From Paradesertivirga sp036399495 (GTDB lineage: Bacteria; Bacteroidota; Bacteroidia; Sphingobacteriales; Sphingobacteriaceae): DNA of 64,000 nt. Under the pieces are notes generated by a model. The model did no database searches and had not been told where the DNA came from. It saw nothing but the letters and a program-made list of their open reading frames with translations. Where the stretch lies: positions 70,613-134,612 of the forward strand of contig DASWMZ010000159.1 of the NCBI GenBank assembly GCA_036399495.1, written 5' to 3'. Position numbers and translations under genes: made by a program. Below are positions 26,162 to 34,434 of this stretch, one piece after another. Positions within the stretch are counted from its first letter, which is position 1. Each line of letters opens with the position of its first letter.

Positions 26162-26881
26162 ATGATACGCTGCCTCGTAGTGGATGATGAACCGCTGGCC
26201 CTTGATATCCTTACAGATTACATCGAAAAAGTTCCTTTTTTAAACCTGGTTGCTGCCACAACGAGTGCGTTCGATGCTTTGTCGATAGTGCAGAAGGGTG
26301 AAGCAGACCTGGTTTTTCTGGATGTTCAAATGCCCGAATTAACCGGTATTCAATTTCTTAAAATAATTGAGGGGAAGTGCAAAGTAATATTAACCACCGC
26401 CTATTCTCAATACGCACTTGATGGCTATGATCTCGACGTTGCAGATTATTTGCTCAAACCTATCGCATTCGATAGATTCTATAAATCGGTTACAAAAGTC
26501 CAAAACGTAATTCAGCACTCGGCCGCGCAAACTCCGGCGGTTAAGGTTTTCGACAACACAATCAATTCCTTTATTTTTGTAAAAACCGAACATCGTATCC
26601 AGAAAATTTATCTTGACGATATCTTATACATTGAAGGATTGAAGGACTATATCTCGATCTTCACAAAAGCCGAGCGAATCCTAACTCTTCAGCCCATGAA
26701 AAAGATGGAGGATAGTTTACCTTCAGGAAGATTTGCGAGAGTGCATAAATCTTACATTGTATCTGTTGATAAAATTGAAAGTATTGAACGTAGCCGGATT
26801 TCTATTTGCGATAAAATCATCCCGATAGGAGACACTTACAGAGATAATTTTTTTAAGTTGATTGAGGATAAAAATATTTGA
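26162..26881 (+). CDS. LytTR-family response regulator
   Basis: A 239-residue transcription regulator. The receiver domain (about 1-120) has Asp8, Asp9, phospho-acceptor Asp54 in FLDVQMPEL and Lys in LLKPIAF. The LytTR DNA-binding domain (about 135-239) shows IYLDDILYIEGLKDYISIF and FARVHKSYIVS. In Bacteroidota such regulators usually neighbour a LytS-like kinase; none is here, so it is an orphan whose partner must be elsewhere. It ends 9 bases before the convergent acyltransferase. Confidence 0.93.
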   Translation: MIRCLVVDDEPLALDILTDYIEKVPFLNLVAATTSAFDALSIVQKGEADLVFLDVQMPELTGIQFLKIIEGKCKVILTTAYSQYALDGYDLDVADYLLKPIAFDRFYKSVTKVQNVIQHSAAQTPAVKVFDNTINSFIFVKTEHRIQKIYLDDILYIEGLKDYISIFTKAERILTLQPMKKMEDSLPSGRFARVHKSYIVSVDKIESIERSRISICDKIIPIGDTYRDNFFKLIEDKNI

Positions 26882-26890
26882 GAATAGAGG

Positions 26891-27625
26891 CTAGCGCTCT
26901 AATTTTCCCCTGATTGCTAGCTCCGCTTCATCCAAAATTTGTTCATGCGATTTATCAGCTTGCTCAATCATTCCCAATACTGTACATGTTATCCCCTGCC
27001 CGAATTTCAACGGATAAGTACCATACTGTGTTAATTCCCAAGACCCTTGTATTGCAATAGGTACAACCAAAGCATTGGGTACTTTTTTTACAAGGGTAGC
27101 AACACCGCCTGCTAAAAAAGGCTTCATTCTTCCATCCCGGGTACGGGTACCTTCCGGAAAAATAACTGCTGACCAATTATTCTCCCTCATTCTGCCAGCT
27201 AGTTTCAAAATTTCTGAAATTGCTTGCTTGGGATTTTTACGATCAATATTCGCACCACCTCCATGAAGTAGATTAAAAGAAATACTTGGAATACCTTTGG
27301 TTAACTCAATTTTAGAAATAAACTTAGCATGATATTTCCGAAGGTGCCAGATCAAAGGCGAGATATCGTACATACTTTGGTGATTGGCTACAAAAATGAT
27401 AGACCGGTTTTGCGGAAGATTGTATTGATTAATAAACCTAACATTACAACCAACCGTGTAATAGGTACTTACCAGGAAAAAGTTCAGAATATCAACAGAA
27501 CGTTTATGCGCCGCATAGCCGCCAACTTTTAAACTTATCCATTGAATGGGATGAAAAACGAGTAGAAAAAAAAGAAAGGTAAGATACTGAAGCGGCGAAA
27601 ATATATATCCTAAAAGTTTGCCCAT
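26891..27625 (-). CDS. plsC: 1-acyl-sn-glycerol-3-phosphate acyltransferase
   Basis: Acylates lysophosphatidic acid to phosphatidic acid at the inner membrane. The 244-residue protein has an N-terminal hydrophobic region (about 8-28), catalytic NHQSMYD (the H-x4-D motif, about 80-86) and the substrate-binding motif FPEGTRTRDG (about 156-165). Length and motif order fit PlsC-type enzymes. The Nudix gene lies 30 bases upstream on the same strand. Confidence 0.92.
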   Translation of the reverse strand: MGKLLGYIFSPLQYLTFLFFLLVFHPIQWISLKVGGYAAHKRSVDILNFFLVSTYYTVGCNVRFINQYNLPQNRSIIFVANHQSMYDISPLIWHLRKYHAKFISKIELTKGIPSISFNLLHGGGANIDRKNPKQAISEILKLAGRMRENNWSAVIFPEGTRTRDGRMKPFLAGGVATLVKKVPNALVVPIAIQGSWELTQYGTYPLKFGQGITCTVLGMIEQADKSHEQILDEAELAIRGKLER

Positions 27626-27655
27626 GCAATTGGTTTGGTGTGCAAATCTAACAGC

Positions 27656-28216
27656 TTAAAGCTTATTTTCCATAATCAAAAGCTTCACTCTTAAAATCGC
27701 TGCCACGCTCAATGAATCAGTAACCTGACCTGAGACCACCATTTGATAAGCTTCTTCAAATGGCAATTTTTTTACTTGTAACTCTTCAGTTTCTTCCGGC
27801 TCAGCTTCGCCTTGACTGAGACCCCGAGCCAGGAAAACATATCCAAATTCATCACATACAGAGTTTGATAAGTGAAAAGGCATGAGTTCTGTCCATTCGG
27901 TAGCTACTAATCCAGTTTCTTCTGCAAGTTCCCTTTTCGCAGTGTCTAAAGGATCGGTTCCAACCGGACATCCACCCTCAGGAATCTCCCAGCTATATTT
28001 ATTTAATGTATAACGAAATTGGCCGACCAGCCAGGTATTCATATTATCGTCCAGAGGTAAAATACCGATGCCTAGATTTTTGAAATGTACTTTTCCGTAG
28101 ATGCCCTGGCCGCCCGACGGATTAATGACCTGATACTCTGTTACATTTATCCAGGGATTATCATATACCTCCTTAGCTGATAAAGTTTGCCAGGGATTGT
28201 GGTTTTCGTCGATCAT
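27656..28216 (-). CDS. Nudix hydrolase, ADP-ribose pyrophosphatase-like, with altered Nudix box
   Basis: A 186-residue Nudix protein resembling ADP-sugar pyrophosphatases (NudF type): an N-terminal strand domain with NPWQTLSAKEVYDNPWINV and the box GGCPVGTDPLDTAKRELAEE (about 81-100). The catalytic RELAEETG half is intact. The Glu expected eight residues before that Arg is Thr (codon ACC), a non-conservative change needing more than one base substitution. The enzyme may still be active, as the metal ligands in REUxEE are present. Substrate is inferred only from overall resemblance. Confidence 0.85.
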   Translation of the reverse strand: MIDENHNPWQTLSAKEVYDNPWINVTEYQVINPSGGQGIYGKVHFKNLGIGILPLDDNMNTWLVGQFRYTLNKYSWEIPEGGCPVGTDPLDTAKRELAEETGLVATEWTELMPFHLSNSVCDEFGYVFLARGLSQGEAEPEETEELQVKKLPFEEAYQMVVSGQVTDSLSVAAILRVKLLIMENKL

Positions 28217-28301
28217 ATTATGAATTTAAGTTTAAAGTCGTCGGATGATCCTATCATAATTTGTTAGATTCATTTGATGAAATTGACCATATAGCAACTA
28301 A

Positions 28302-28332
28302 ACAAAAAAACCTCCTGTTATACAAGAGGTTT
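28302..28332 (-). terminator. Rho-independent terminator of metK
   Basis: On the minus strand AAACCTCTTG pairs with CAGGAGGTTT around a short loop and is followed by TTTTTTG. It begins about 20 bases after the metK stop. Confidence 0.88.
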
Positions 28333-28352
28333 AAATATAAGTTAAAGAAACC

Positions 28353-29606
28353 TTAAATGTTAAAAGCAGCTTTTACTTTATCTGCATAATCCAACTTCTC
28401 CCAGGTAAAAAGCTCAACCTCTACATTTTTCGTTTCACCATTGGCTCCTATAAACTGCTTTTGAACAACTTCAGATGTTCTTCCCATGTGGCCATACGCA
28501 GCAGTTTCTGCATACATTGGATTGCGAAGTTTTAATCTTGTTTCTATCCCGTAAGGAGTCATATCAAATATTTCTCCAACTTTAATAGCTATTTCACCAT
28601 CATTTAAGCCAACTTTTGAGGTGCCATAAGTGTTCACGTAAATACCCATCGGATCTTTAACACCAATGGCGTAAGATACCTGAACCAAGATCTCGTCGCA
28701 AACTCCGGCAGCAACAAGATTTTTTGCAATGTGGCGAGTAGCATACGCTGCCGAACGATCTACCTTTGATGGATCTTTACCCGAAAAGGCACCACCGCCA
28801 TGGCCGCCTTTGCCGCCATAAGTATCAACTATAATCTTACGTCCTGTTAAGCCGGTATCACCATGAGGCCCACCGATTACAAATTTCCCGGTAGGATTAA
28901 TGTGATATTTAATGTCGCTGTTAAATAAAGCTTGTAATTCAGGTTTTAACTGAGCCTTAACACGCGGGATCAAAATATTAATAATGTCAGCACTTATTTT
29001 TTCCTGCATCGCCTTTTCTTCAGCAAAGTCGTCGTGCTGTGTAGAAACAACTATCGCATCAATGCGAACAGGTTTATGATCATCGCTGTATTCAATAGTA
29101 ACCTGCGATTTGGCGTCGGGACGCAAATAAGATATTTCAGAATTTTCTCTGCGCAATGCAGCAAGTTCAATTAAAATTTTATGCGCTAAATCTAATGCCA
29201 AAGGCATGTAATTTGACGTTTCGCTTGTAGCATAACCAAACATCATCCCCTGATCTCCAGCACCTTGCTCTTGCCTTTCTAACCGATCTACACCCTGATT
29301 AATATCAGCAGATTGCTCGTGAATAGCCGATATAATTCCGCAAGAACTGGCTTCAAACATGTATTCAGCTTTGGTATATCCTATCTTAGAAATTACATCT
29401 CTTGCAATTTTTTGAACATCTAAATAGGTGTTTGATTTAACCTCTCCTGCTAAAACAACTAAGCCGGTGGTGACAAGTGTTTCGCAGGCAACTTTAGAAT
29501 CAGCATCCCAGGCTAAAAAGTTATCAATTAAAGCGTCCGAAATTTGATCTGCTACTTTATCAGGATGTCCTTCAGATACAGATTCAGAAGTAAATAAATA
29601 GGGCAT
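28353..29606 (-). CDS. metK: S-adenosylmethionine synthetase
   Basis: Makes SAM from methionine and ATP. The 417-residue protein opens MPYLFTSESVSEGHPDKVADQ, includes the ATP-binding GDQGMMFGYATSE (about 117-129), and the phosphate loop GGGAFSGKDPSKVDRSAAY. Length is normal. It is monocistronic, ending at a clear terminator. The roughly 115-base leader holds a structure matching a SAM-II riboswitch, which would let SAM repress its own synthesis. Confidence 0.98.
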   Translation of the reverse strand: MPYLFTSESVSEGHPDKVADQISDALIDNFLAWDADSKVACETLVTTGLVVLAGEVKSNTYLDVQKIARDVISKIGYTKAEYMFEASSCGIISAIHEQSADINQGVDRLERQEQGAGDQGMMFGYATSETSNYMPLALDLAHKILIELAALRRENSEISYLRPDAKSQVTIEYSDDHKPVRIDAIVVSTQHDDFAEEKAMQEKISADIINILIPRVKAQLKPELQALFNSDIKYHINPTGKFVIGGPHGDTGLTGRKIIVDTYGGKGGHGGGAFSGKDPSKVDRSAAYATRHIAKNLVAAGVCDEILVQVSYAIGVKDPMGIYVNTYGTSKVGLNDGEIAIKVGEIFDMTPYGIETRLKLRNPMYAETAAYGHMGRTSEVVQKQFIGANGETKNVEVELFTWEKLDYADKVKAAFNI

Positions 29607-29647
29607 ATTTAAAATTTAGAATTAACAAATAGGATTGATGGAATATA

Positions 29648-29720
29648 TGGATAACACATTAGCAATTTTTTAATGTGGTTGCAATCCAGCCGCCAAAGCA
29701 GCAAAGCAAATCATTCCACT
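29648..29720 (-). ncRNA. SAM-II-type riboswitch in the metK leader
   Basis: Read on the minus strand: P1 is GUGG (29719-29716) with CCAC (29678-29675). Loop L1 begins with the conserved UGAUUUG (29713-29707), contains an inserted hairpin GCUGC-UUUG-GCGGC (29702-29689) and ends with UGGAU-UGCA. The conserved GCUAA follows at 29663-29659, and the tail AUCCA (29652-29648) pairs with UGGAU (29688-29684) to close the pseudoknot P2. These elements and their order match SAM-II; the inserted hairpin suggests the long-loop variant. Position before metK supports a SAM sensor. The covariance-model score is not known to me. Confidence 0.82.
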
Positions 29721-29728
29721 AACCGGGG

Positions 29729-29760
29729 CGAAAGTACAATTATTTTTATATTAAGGAAAA
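29729..29760 (-). promoter_or_regulatory. Probable metK promoter
   Basis: On the minus strand TTTTC (29760-29756) and TACTTTCG (29736-29729) are 19 bases apart, close to the Bacteroidota TTTG-N19-TAnnTTTG pattern. Transcription would start near 29722, right at the first helix of the riboswitch. Confidence 0.5.
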
Positions 29761-29792
29761 TAAAGAGGTATTTTGGCCCTTTATACTTTCAT

Positions 29793-30665
29793 TTGAAAAA
29801 GAGCATTTTATTTATCATTAATCCCATTTCAGGAGGTAAAAAAAAAGCGGGTTTTCCTGATCTTGCTAAAGCTCACTTAAATTCGGATTTATTTGATTTC
29901 GACTTTGTATATACCGAATGGCCGACACATGCTAATGACCTGGCTGTTGAAGCTGTTCAAAACGGGAAAGACATCGTAGTAGCGGTGGGTGGCGACGGAA
30001 CGATTAATGAAATTGCTTCGGTGCTGGAAGGTACAAATGTGATTATGGGAATCATCCCTTTCGGTTCAGGAAATGGCTTGGCAAGATCATTGAAAATTTC
30101 GTTAAATAATATAAAAGCACTTAAAACCCTCAATAATATACATCACAAAAAAATTGATTCAGCAATTTTAAACGGCCGGAAGTTTTTTAATATGGCGGGG
30201 ATAGGCTTTGATGCACTTATCAGTTCAAAATTCTCACAATTAAAAAGTAGAGGTTTGCAGGGATACATTCGGACGGCACTTATTGAAGTTAGTTCTTATA
30301 TTCCAGATAATTATAGCCTGATTATAGATGGAATTGAATACCAGCGTGAAGCATTTATGATTAGTATCGCTAATTCTTGTCAATATGGAAACAATGCATA
30401 TATATCTCCTGACGCCCTTTTAGACGATGGATTACTCGACATCTGCATTATTAAGCCTTTTCCATTAGTTCAATTACCAGTATTAGGATATCATCTCTTC
30501 AACAAATCTTTACACACATCAGAATATGTAGAGATAATAAAGGGAAAGGATATTCGTATTATCAGGCACAATGAAGGTGTCGTTCACTTAGATGGGGAGC
30601 CGCTGGAGATGAGCAAAGAACTGCGTGTTTCTGTCAAACCCTTATCGCTATCCGTATTAAATTAA
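29793..30665 (+). CDS. Diacylglycerol kinase-family lipid kinase (YegS/DgkB-like)
   Basis: A 290-residue lipid kinase. It has the opening KKSILFIINPISGGKKK, the nucleotide-binding GGDGTINEIA (about 69-78) and GSGNGLARSL, and a C-terminal beta domain ending GVVHLDGEP. I place the start at TTG 29793, because conserved sequence begins there and no ATG is near. An ATG at 29673 would add 40 residues of implausible sequence encoded antisense to the metK riboswitch. The substrate lipid is unknown. A SUI1 gene follows after 2 bases. Confidence 0.85.
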   Translation: MKKSILFIINPISGGKKKAGFPDLAKAHLNSDLFDFDFVYTEWPTHANDLAVEAVQNGKDIVVAVGGDGTINEIASVLEGTNVIMGIIPFGSGNGLARSLKISLNNIKALKTLNNIHHKKIDSAILNGRKFFNMAGIGFDALISSKFSQLKSRGLQGYIRTALIEVSSYIPDNYSLIIDGIEYQREAFMISIANSCQYGNNAYISPDALLDDGLLDICIIKPFPLVQLPVLGYHLFNKSLHTSEYVEIIKGKDIRIIRHNEGVVHLDGEPLEMSKELRVSVKPLSLSVLN

Positions 30666-30667
30666 TC

Positions 30668-31012
30668 ATGTCGAAAAAGAATAAAGACGTAGCCGGAGTA
30701 GTTTATTCTACAGACCCCGACTTTCAGTATCAGTACAACCAGGACAGCGAGCAAGAAACCTTGTTACCAGCTAAACAAGATTTAAGAGTTCAATTAGATA
30801 AAAAACAAAGAGGAGGTAAAGCAGTTACCTTAATTACGGGTTTTATAGGCACAGATACAGACCTCGAAATTTTAGGTAAAAAACTAAAGCAAAAGTGCGG
30901 ATCGGGCGGATCTGCAAAAAATGGGGAAATATTAGTGCAAGGCGACTTTCGGGACAAAATCGTTGAAATGTTAAAAAATGATGGATTTAAGGTTAAGAAA
31001 TCCGGCGGCTAG
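30668..31012 (+). CDS. SUI1/YciH-type translation initiation factor
   Basis: A 114-residue protein whose C-terminal two thirds is the SUI1 (eIF1) domain, with GGKAVTLITGFIGTD and CGSGGSAKNGEILVQGDFRD, the core of the fold. The N-terminal 40 residues look disordered. Bacterial YciH proteins are thought to influence initiation fidelity or stress-time translation; this role is established only in a few species. It follows the lipid kinase by 2 bases and is probably co-transcribed. Confidence 0.93.
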   Translation: MSKKNKDVAGVVYSTDPDFQYQYNQDSEQETLLPAKQDLRVQLDKKQRGGKAVTLITGFIGTDTDLEILGKKLKQKCGSGGSAKNGEILVQGDFRDKIVEMLKNDGFKVKKSGG

Positions 31013-31117
31013 ATGAAATAACTCAAGAATAGTCTACTTTTCTAATAGATTATTTGCATATGAAAGAAAAAATAGTTTTCATTGTAAAACATTTTTTTTC
31101 AATGGCTAGTTATAAGT

Positions 31118-31193
31118 CCGTTACCCAGCAAGTTTATTGAGTAATGGAAATGTCATCAACTGCTAACACTATTTCGGGAAACTTCGGTTACCC
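31118..31193 (+). other. Two hairpins in the leader of the exbB operon
   Basis: CCGTTAC (31118-31124) pairs with GTAATGG (31141-31147), and GGGAAAC (31176-31182) pairs with GTTACCC (31187-31193) across a TTCG tetraloop with one mismatch. No U run follows, so they are not an obvious terminator. They lie 70-145 bases before exbB, in a 249-base spacer that has no gene. They could be a 5' UTR structure. Confidence 0.4.
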
Positions 31194-31261
31194 TACATTA
31201 AAGTAAACAATCATAATATTATATAATCTAAACTAAATTTAAACTAAATTTTAAGGAAAAA

Positions 31262-32101
31262 ATGGCAACTGCACCAAAAGCAACAACAACAGCGAAGAAA
31301 GAGGGAACAGGTTCAAATATCTTTGCAAGCTTGACCATAGTAATCTGCATACTTATTGGTTTTTTATTATGGAAATTTGTAATGGGTAACCCTTCAAATT
31401 TTGTAGGCGGAGCAGACCCTGATCTACATACAACCCAGCCTTTACAAGGAAACTATTTTGGTATGGTTTATAAAGGTGGATTTATCGTGCCAATCTTAAT
31501 GGGGATGTTTTTAATGGTAATTGTATTTTCAATTGAGCGTTTCATTGTTATTAACAAAGCTGCCGGCAACGGTAGTGTTGATGTTTTTGTAAGAAAAGTT
31601 CAAAGCTTTTTAAGTGCCGGAAATATTGAGGCTGCGATGGCTGAATGCGACAAACAAAAAGGTTCTGTTGCTAACGTGATTAAATCTGGTTTGAAAAAGT
31701 ACCGCGAAGTTGAAGCTGACGGAAAATTAAACACAGAACAGGCAGCCTTAGCTATTCAAAAAGATATTGAAGAAGCAACTTCTTTAGAGATGCCAATGCT
31801 TGAGCAAAACCTTACCGTTATTGCAACATTAGTATCAATTGGAACACTTGCGGGTCTATTAGGGACGGTAACAGGTATGATCAAAGCTTTCGCCGGATTA
31901 GCTCAAGCAGGTAGCCCGGATTCGTCAGCTCTTGCAAATGGTATTTCTGAAGCACTTATTAACACCGCAACTGGAATTGGTACTTCAGCCCTTGCGATTA
32001 TCATGTACAACATCTTTACTTCAAAAATTGATAAGCTTACTTATTCAATTGACGAAGCTGGGTTCTCTATCGTACAGACTTACGCAAGTACTCATAAATA
32101 A
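31262..32101 (+). CDS. exbB: ExbB/TolQ-family proton channel
   Basis: The proton-conducting scaffold of the TonB energiser. The 279-residue protein has an Ala/Thr/Lys-rich N-terminus, a first membrane helix (about 25-42), a second (about 77-96, PILMGMFLMVIVFSIERF) and the last two (about 180-205 and 225-250), with LAGLLGTVTGMIKAFAGLA as family signature. The start is preceded by AAGGAAAAA, a good ribosome site. It heads exbB-exbD-exbD-tonB and three further genes on the plus strand. Confidence 0.94.
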   Translation: MATAPKATTTAKKEGTGSNIFASLTIVICILIGFLLWKFVMGNPSNFVGGADPDLHTTQPLQGNYFGMVYKGGFIVPILMGMFLMVIVFSIERFIVINKAAGNGSVDVFVRKVQSFLSAGNIEAAMAECDKQKGSVANVIKSGLKKYREVEADGKLNTEQAALAIQKDIEEATSLEMPMLEQNLTVIATLVSIGTLAGLLGTVTGMIKAFAGLAQAGSPDSSALANGISEALINTATGIGTSALAIIMYNIFTSKIDKLTYSIDEAGFSIVQTYASTHK

Positions 32102-32181
32102 TTCTTTTAGAAATTTTATACCGGGCTTATGGAAAGTCCGGTATAATTTCATCTAATAATTAAACTACTTAAAATTTAGCG

Positions 32182-32805
32182 ATGCCAAGAATAAAAGTAC
32201 CCAGAAAGAGTACGGCTATTGATATGACGGCTATGTGTGATGTAGCCTTTTTGTTGTTAACATTCTTTATCTTAACAGCCACGGCACGTCAACAAGAGCC
32301 TCTTGCCGTAGATACTCCGTCGTCAACTACACAGATAAAACAACCAACGGAAGATATTGCTACACTCACAATAGGTGGTAAAGGCAAGGTGTTCTTTGGA
32401 GTTGTAGGGCCAAAAGTACGTCAAAGCACTTTGGATAAAATGAGTGAACGTTATGCGCTTCCATTCACTCCAAACGAAAAAAACCGGTTTGCCCTAATTG
32501 AAAGTTTTGGAGTGCCGGTAGGAAATCTTAAACAGATAATTAAAATGGACGGTGCCGACCGTAATAAGGAAGGTCTTCAACCAGGAATTCCGGTTGATTC
32601 AATTGGTGGTCAGGCTTCTGAATTACATTGGTGGATTTATAATGCTCGTATTGCAACAAAAGAACTTAATGGCACTGAACTTCGGTTTAGTATCAAAGGA
32701 GATTCTAAAGAAGAATATCCAACCGTCAAAAAAATAATAGACATCCTTCAAAAGCAGGAAGTCAACAAGTTTAGTTTAATTACTGCGCTTGAAGGAAAAG
32801 ATTAA
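32182..32805 (+). CDS. exbD: ExbD-family protein, first copy
   Basis: A 207-residue single-pass inner membrane protein. The membrane helix (about 14-33) contains IDMTAMCDVAFLLLTFFIL, in which Asp19 is the conserved proton-carrying residue. The periplasmic part is longer than in E. coli ExbD and has an insertion of about 60 residues. It works with ExbB to drive TonB. It differs clearly from the second copy that follows, so the pair may form a mixed dimer in the ExbB pore; this is inference. Confidence 0.92.
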   Translation: MPRIKVPRKSTAIDMTAMCDVAFLLLTFFILTATARQQEPLAVDTPSSTTQIKQPTEDIATLTIGGKGKVFFGVVGPKVRQSTLDKMSERYALPFTPNEKNRFALIESFGVPVGNLKQIIKMDGADRNKEGLQPGIPVDSIGGQASELHWWIYNARIATKELNGTELRFSIKGDSKEEYPTVKKIIDILQKQEVNKFSLITALEGKD

Positions 32806-32823
32806 AATTTAAAATATTAGGAA

Positions 32824-33357
32824 ATGGCAGAATTAGATACCTCCGGCGGGGGTGGTAAGGGCGGGAAGGTTAGAAGTAAAAAAGCATCGACCAGAGTTGA
32901 TTTAACTGCAATGGTTGACCTTGCCTTTTTACTGATTACATTCTTCATGCTTACAACTTCCCTGAATAAACCTCAGGCAATGGACATGGTGATGCCTGAT
33001 AAAGATGAAAAGCTAGATGAGAAGCTTGAAATTGCAGATGATCGTACCATGACCATTTTATTGGGCAGCAAAGACAAAATTGAATGGTATATGGGAACCG
33101 TTGATAATCCGACTACACCGACCGTTGCAGATTATGGAAAGAATGGAATCCGTAAAACCTTATTAGATAAGATGAAATCGGTAAAAGCCACGACGGGTAA
33201 AGGCCTATTTGTAATCATTAAGCCCAGCGTTAAGTCGAATTACAAAAATGTAGTGGATATTTTTGATGAAATGAATATTGTAAACGTGGAACAACGTGCG
33301 CTTGCGGACATAACTCCAGATGAAGTTTCATTGTTGCAACGTGACGGTATTTATTAA
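32824..33357 (+). CDS. exbD: ExbD-family protein, second copy
   Basis: A 177-residue ExbD homologue with a glycine/lysine-rich N-terminus (GGGGKGGKVRSKK) and the membrane helix VDLTAMVDLAFLLITFFML, with the Asp kept in AMVD. The periplasmic domain runs from about 60 to 177. It lies 18 bases after the first copy and 29 before tonB. Two ExbD genes in one operon are usual in Bacteroidota. Confidence 0.92.
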   Translation: MAELDTSGGGGKGGKVRSKKASTRVDLTAMVDLAFLLITFFMLTTSLNKPQAMDMVMPDKDEKLDEKLEIADDRTMTILLGSKDKIEWYMGTVDNPTTPTVADYGKNGIRKTLLDKMKSVKATTGKGLFVIIKPSVKSNYKNVVDIFDEMNIVNVEQRALADITPDEVSLLQRDGIY

Positions 33358-33386
33358 TATACACGGTTTAAACGTTAAAAGAAAAA

Positions 33387-34211
33387 ATGGGAAAATTAGA
33401 TATTTTTAATCCTGCATGGCTTGATGTTGTATTCGCAGGGCGTAATCAGGCTTACGGCGCCTATCAATTACGAAAATCGAATTCAAATACTACAACACGT
33501 GCCCTTTTAATTGGAAGTGCTATTTTTATATTGGCTGTAAGTTCACCTTTATTAGCTAAATATATAAAAGGTATTAATCCCGAGGATGAAGTTAAGGAAG
33601 TAGAAACGGAGATCATCTTAGCAACTCCTCCTCCAATAGATCCAAACACTCCTCCTCCTCCACCTCAGGTTGAACCTCCAAAACCTAAAACCAGCCAGGT
33701 TAAATTTCCACCGCCAGTGGTAGTTCCAAAAGAGCAGGTTAGAGATGAAGAGCCACCAACGGTTGAAGATTTAAAGGTTGCAGATCCCGGGCAAAAAACT
33801 ATAGAAGGTGATCCAACTCAGGAAGTACGTATTGATGAACCCGTTGGTGAAGCACCTGTAGGAGCTAAGGTAACCGAAGATAATGGCGTGTATAACATTG
33901 CTAGCGTTGAAGTAATGCCTGAATATCCTGGTGGTATAGCAAAATTCTACTCTTGGGTAGGAAAAAATTATGTCTATCCTCCTGCGGCACAGGAGTCAGG
34001 CGTATCCGGAAGAGTAACAGTATCTTTTGTAGTCGAAAAAGACGGTTCATTAACAGATATTAAAGTGCTTAAAGATTTGGGATTGGGAACGGGTGATGCT
34101 GCTATCAAATTGTTAAAAAGATCAGCCCAGTGGAAACCTGGCATTCAGAACGGAAGGCCTGTACGGGTTCAATATACTTTACCTATATCCCTGAATTTAG
34201 AAGCACAGTAA
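33387..34211 (+). CDS. tonB: TonB-family energy transducer
   Basis: A 274-residue protein that carries proton-motive energy to outer membrane receptors. It has a short cytoplasmic start with NPAWLDVVFAGRNQAYGAYQLRK, typical of Bacteroidota TonB, a membrane helix (about 39-57), a Pro-rich spacer (about 75-125, with PPPPPQVEPPKPK) and a C-terminal TonB domain (about 185-274, with MPEYPGGIAKF and YPPAAQESGVSGRV). It is fourth in the operon; the following small gene starts 3 bases later. Confidence 0.95.
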   Translation: MGKLDIFNPAWLDVVFAGRNQAYGAYQLRKSNSNTTTRALLIGSAIFILAVSSPLLAKYIKGINPEDEVKEVETEIILATPPPIDPNTPPPPPQVEPPKPKTSQVKFPPPVVVPKEQVRDEEPPTVEDLKVADPGQKTIEGDPTQEVRIDEPVGEAPVGAKVTEDNGVYNIASVEVMPEYPGGIAKFYSWVGKNYVYPPAAQESGVSGRVTVSFVVEKDGSLTDIKVLKDLGLGTGDAAIKLLKRSAQWKPGIQNGRPVRVQYTLPISLNLEAQ

Positions 34212-34214
34212 AGT

Positions 34215-34433
34215 ATGCCTTATAAAAATAAAGAACAGAAATCGCCCCAAAAGCGATTTTTGTTCATTTTTGGACTATTGATATTTGTTTGTTATTTAAC
34301 TCTTGGGGTAGGCTTAATCGTTTATAAGAATATTTTCCCACAAATTGAAAACCCTTACCGTTGGATATTTGCTGTTCTTTTAATTGTGTACGCTGCTTTT
34401 CGGTTTATCAGATTACTGCAAACAAGAGATTAA
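34215..34433 (+). CDS. Small two-helix membrane protein of the TonB module
   Basis: A 72-residue protein with a basic N-terminus and two hydrophobic segments (about 14-36 and 49-66). I do not recognise a family. Its place, 3 bases after tonB and one base before the PstS-like gene, makes it an operon member that may assist the ExbBD-TonB complex or the lipoprotein. No function can be stated. Confidence 0.72.
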   Translation: MPYKNKEQKSPQKRFLFIFGLLIFVCYLTLGVGLIVYKNIFPQIENPYRWIFAVLLIVYAAFRFIRLLQTRD

Positions 34434-34434
34434 T

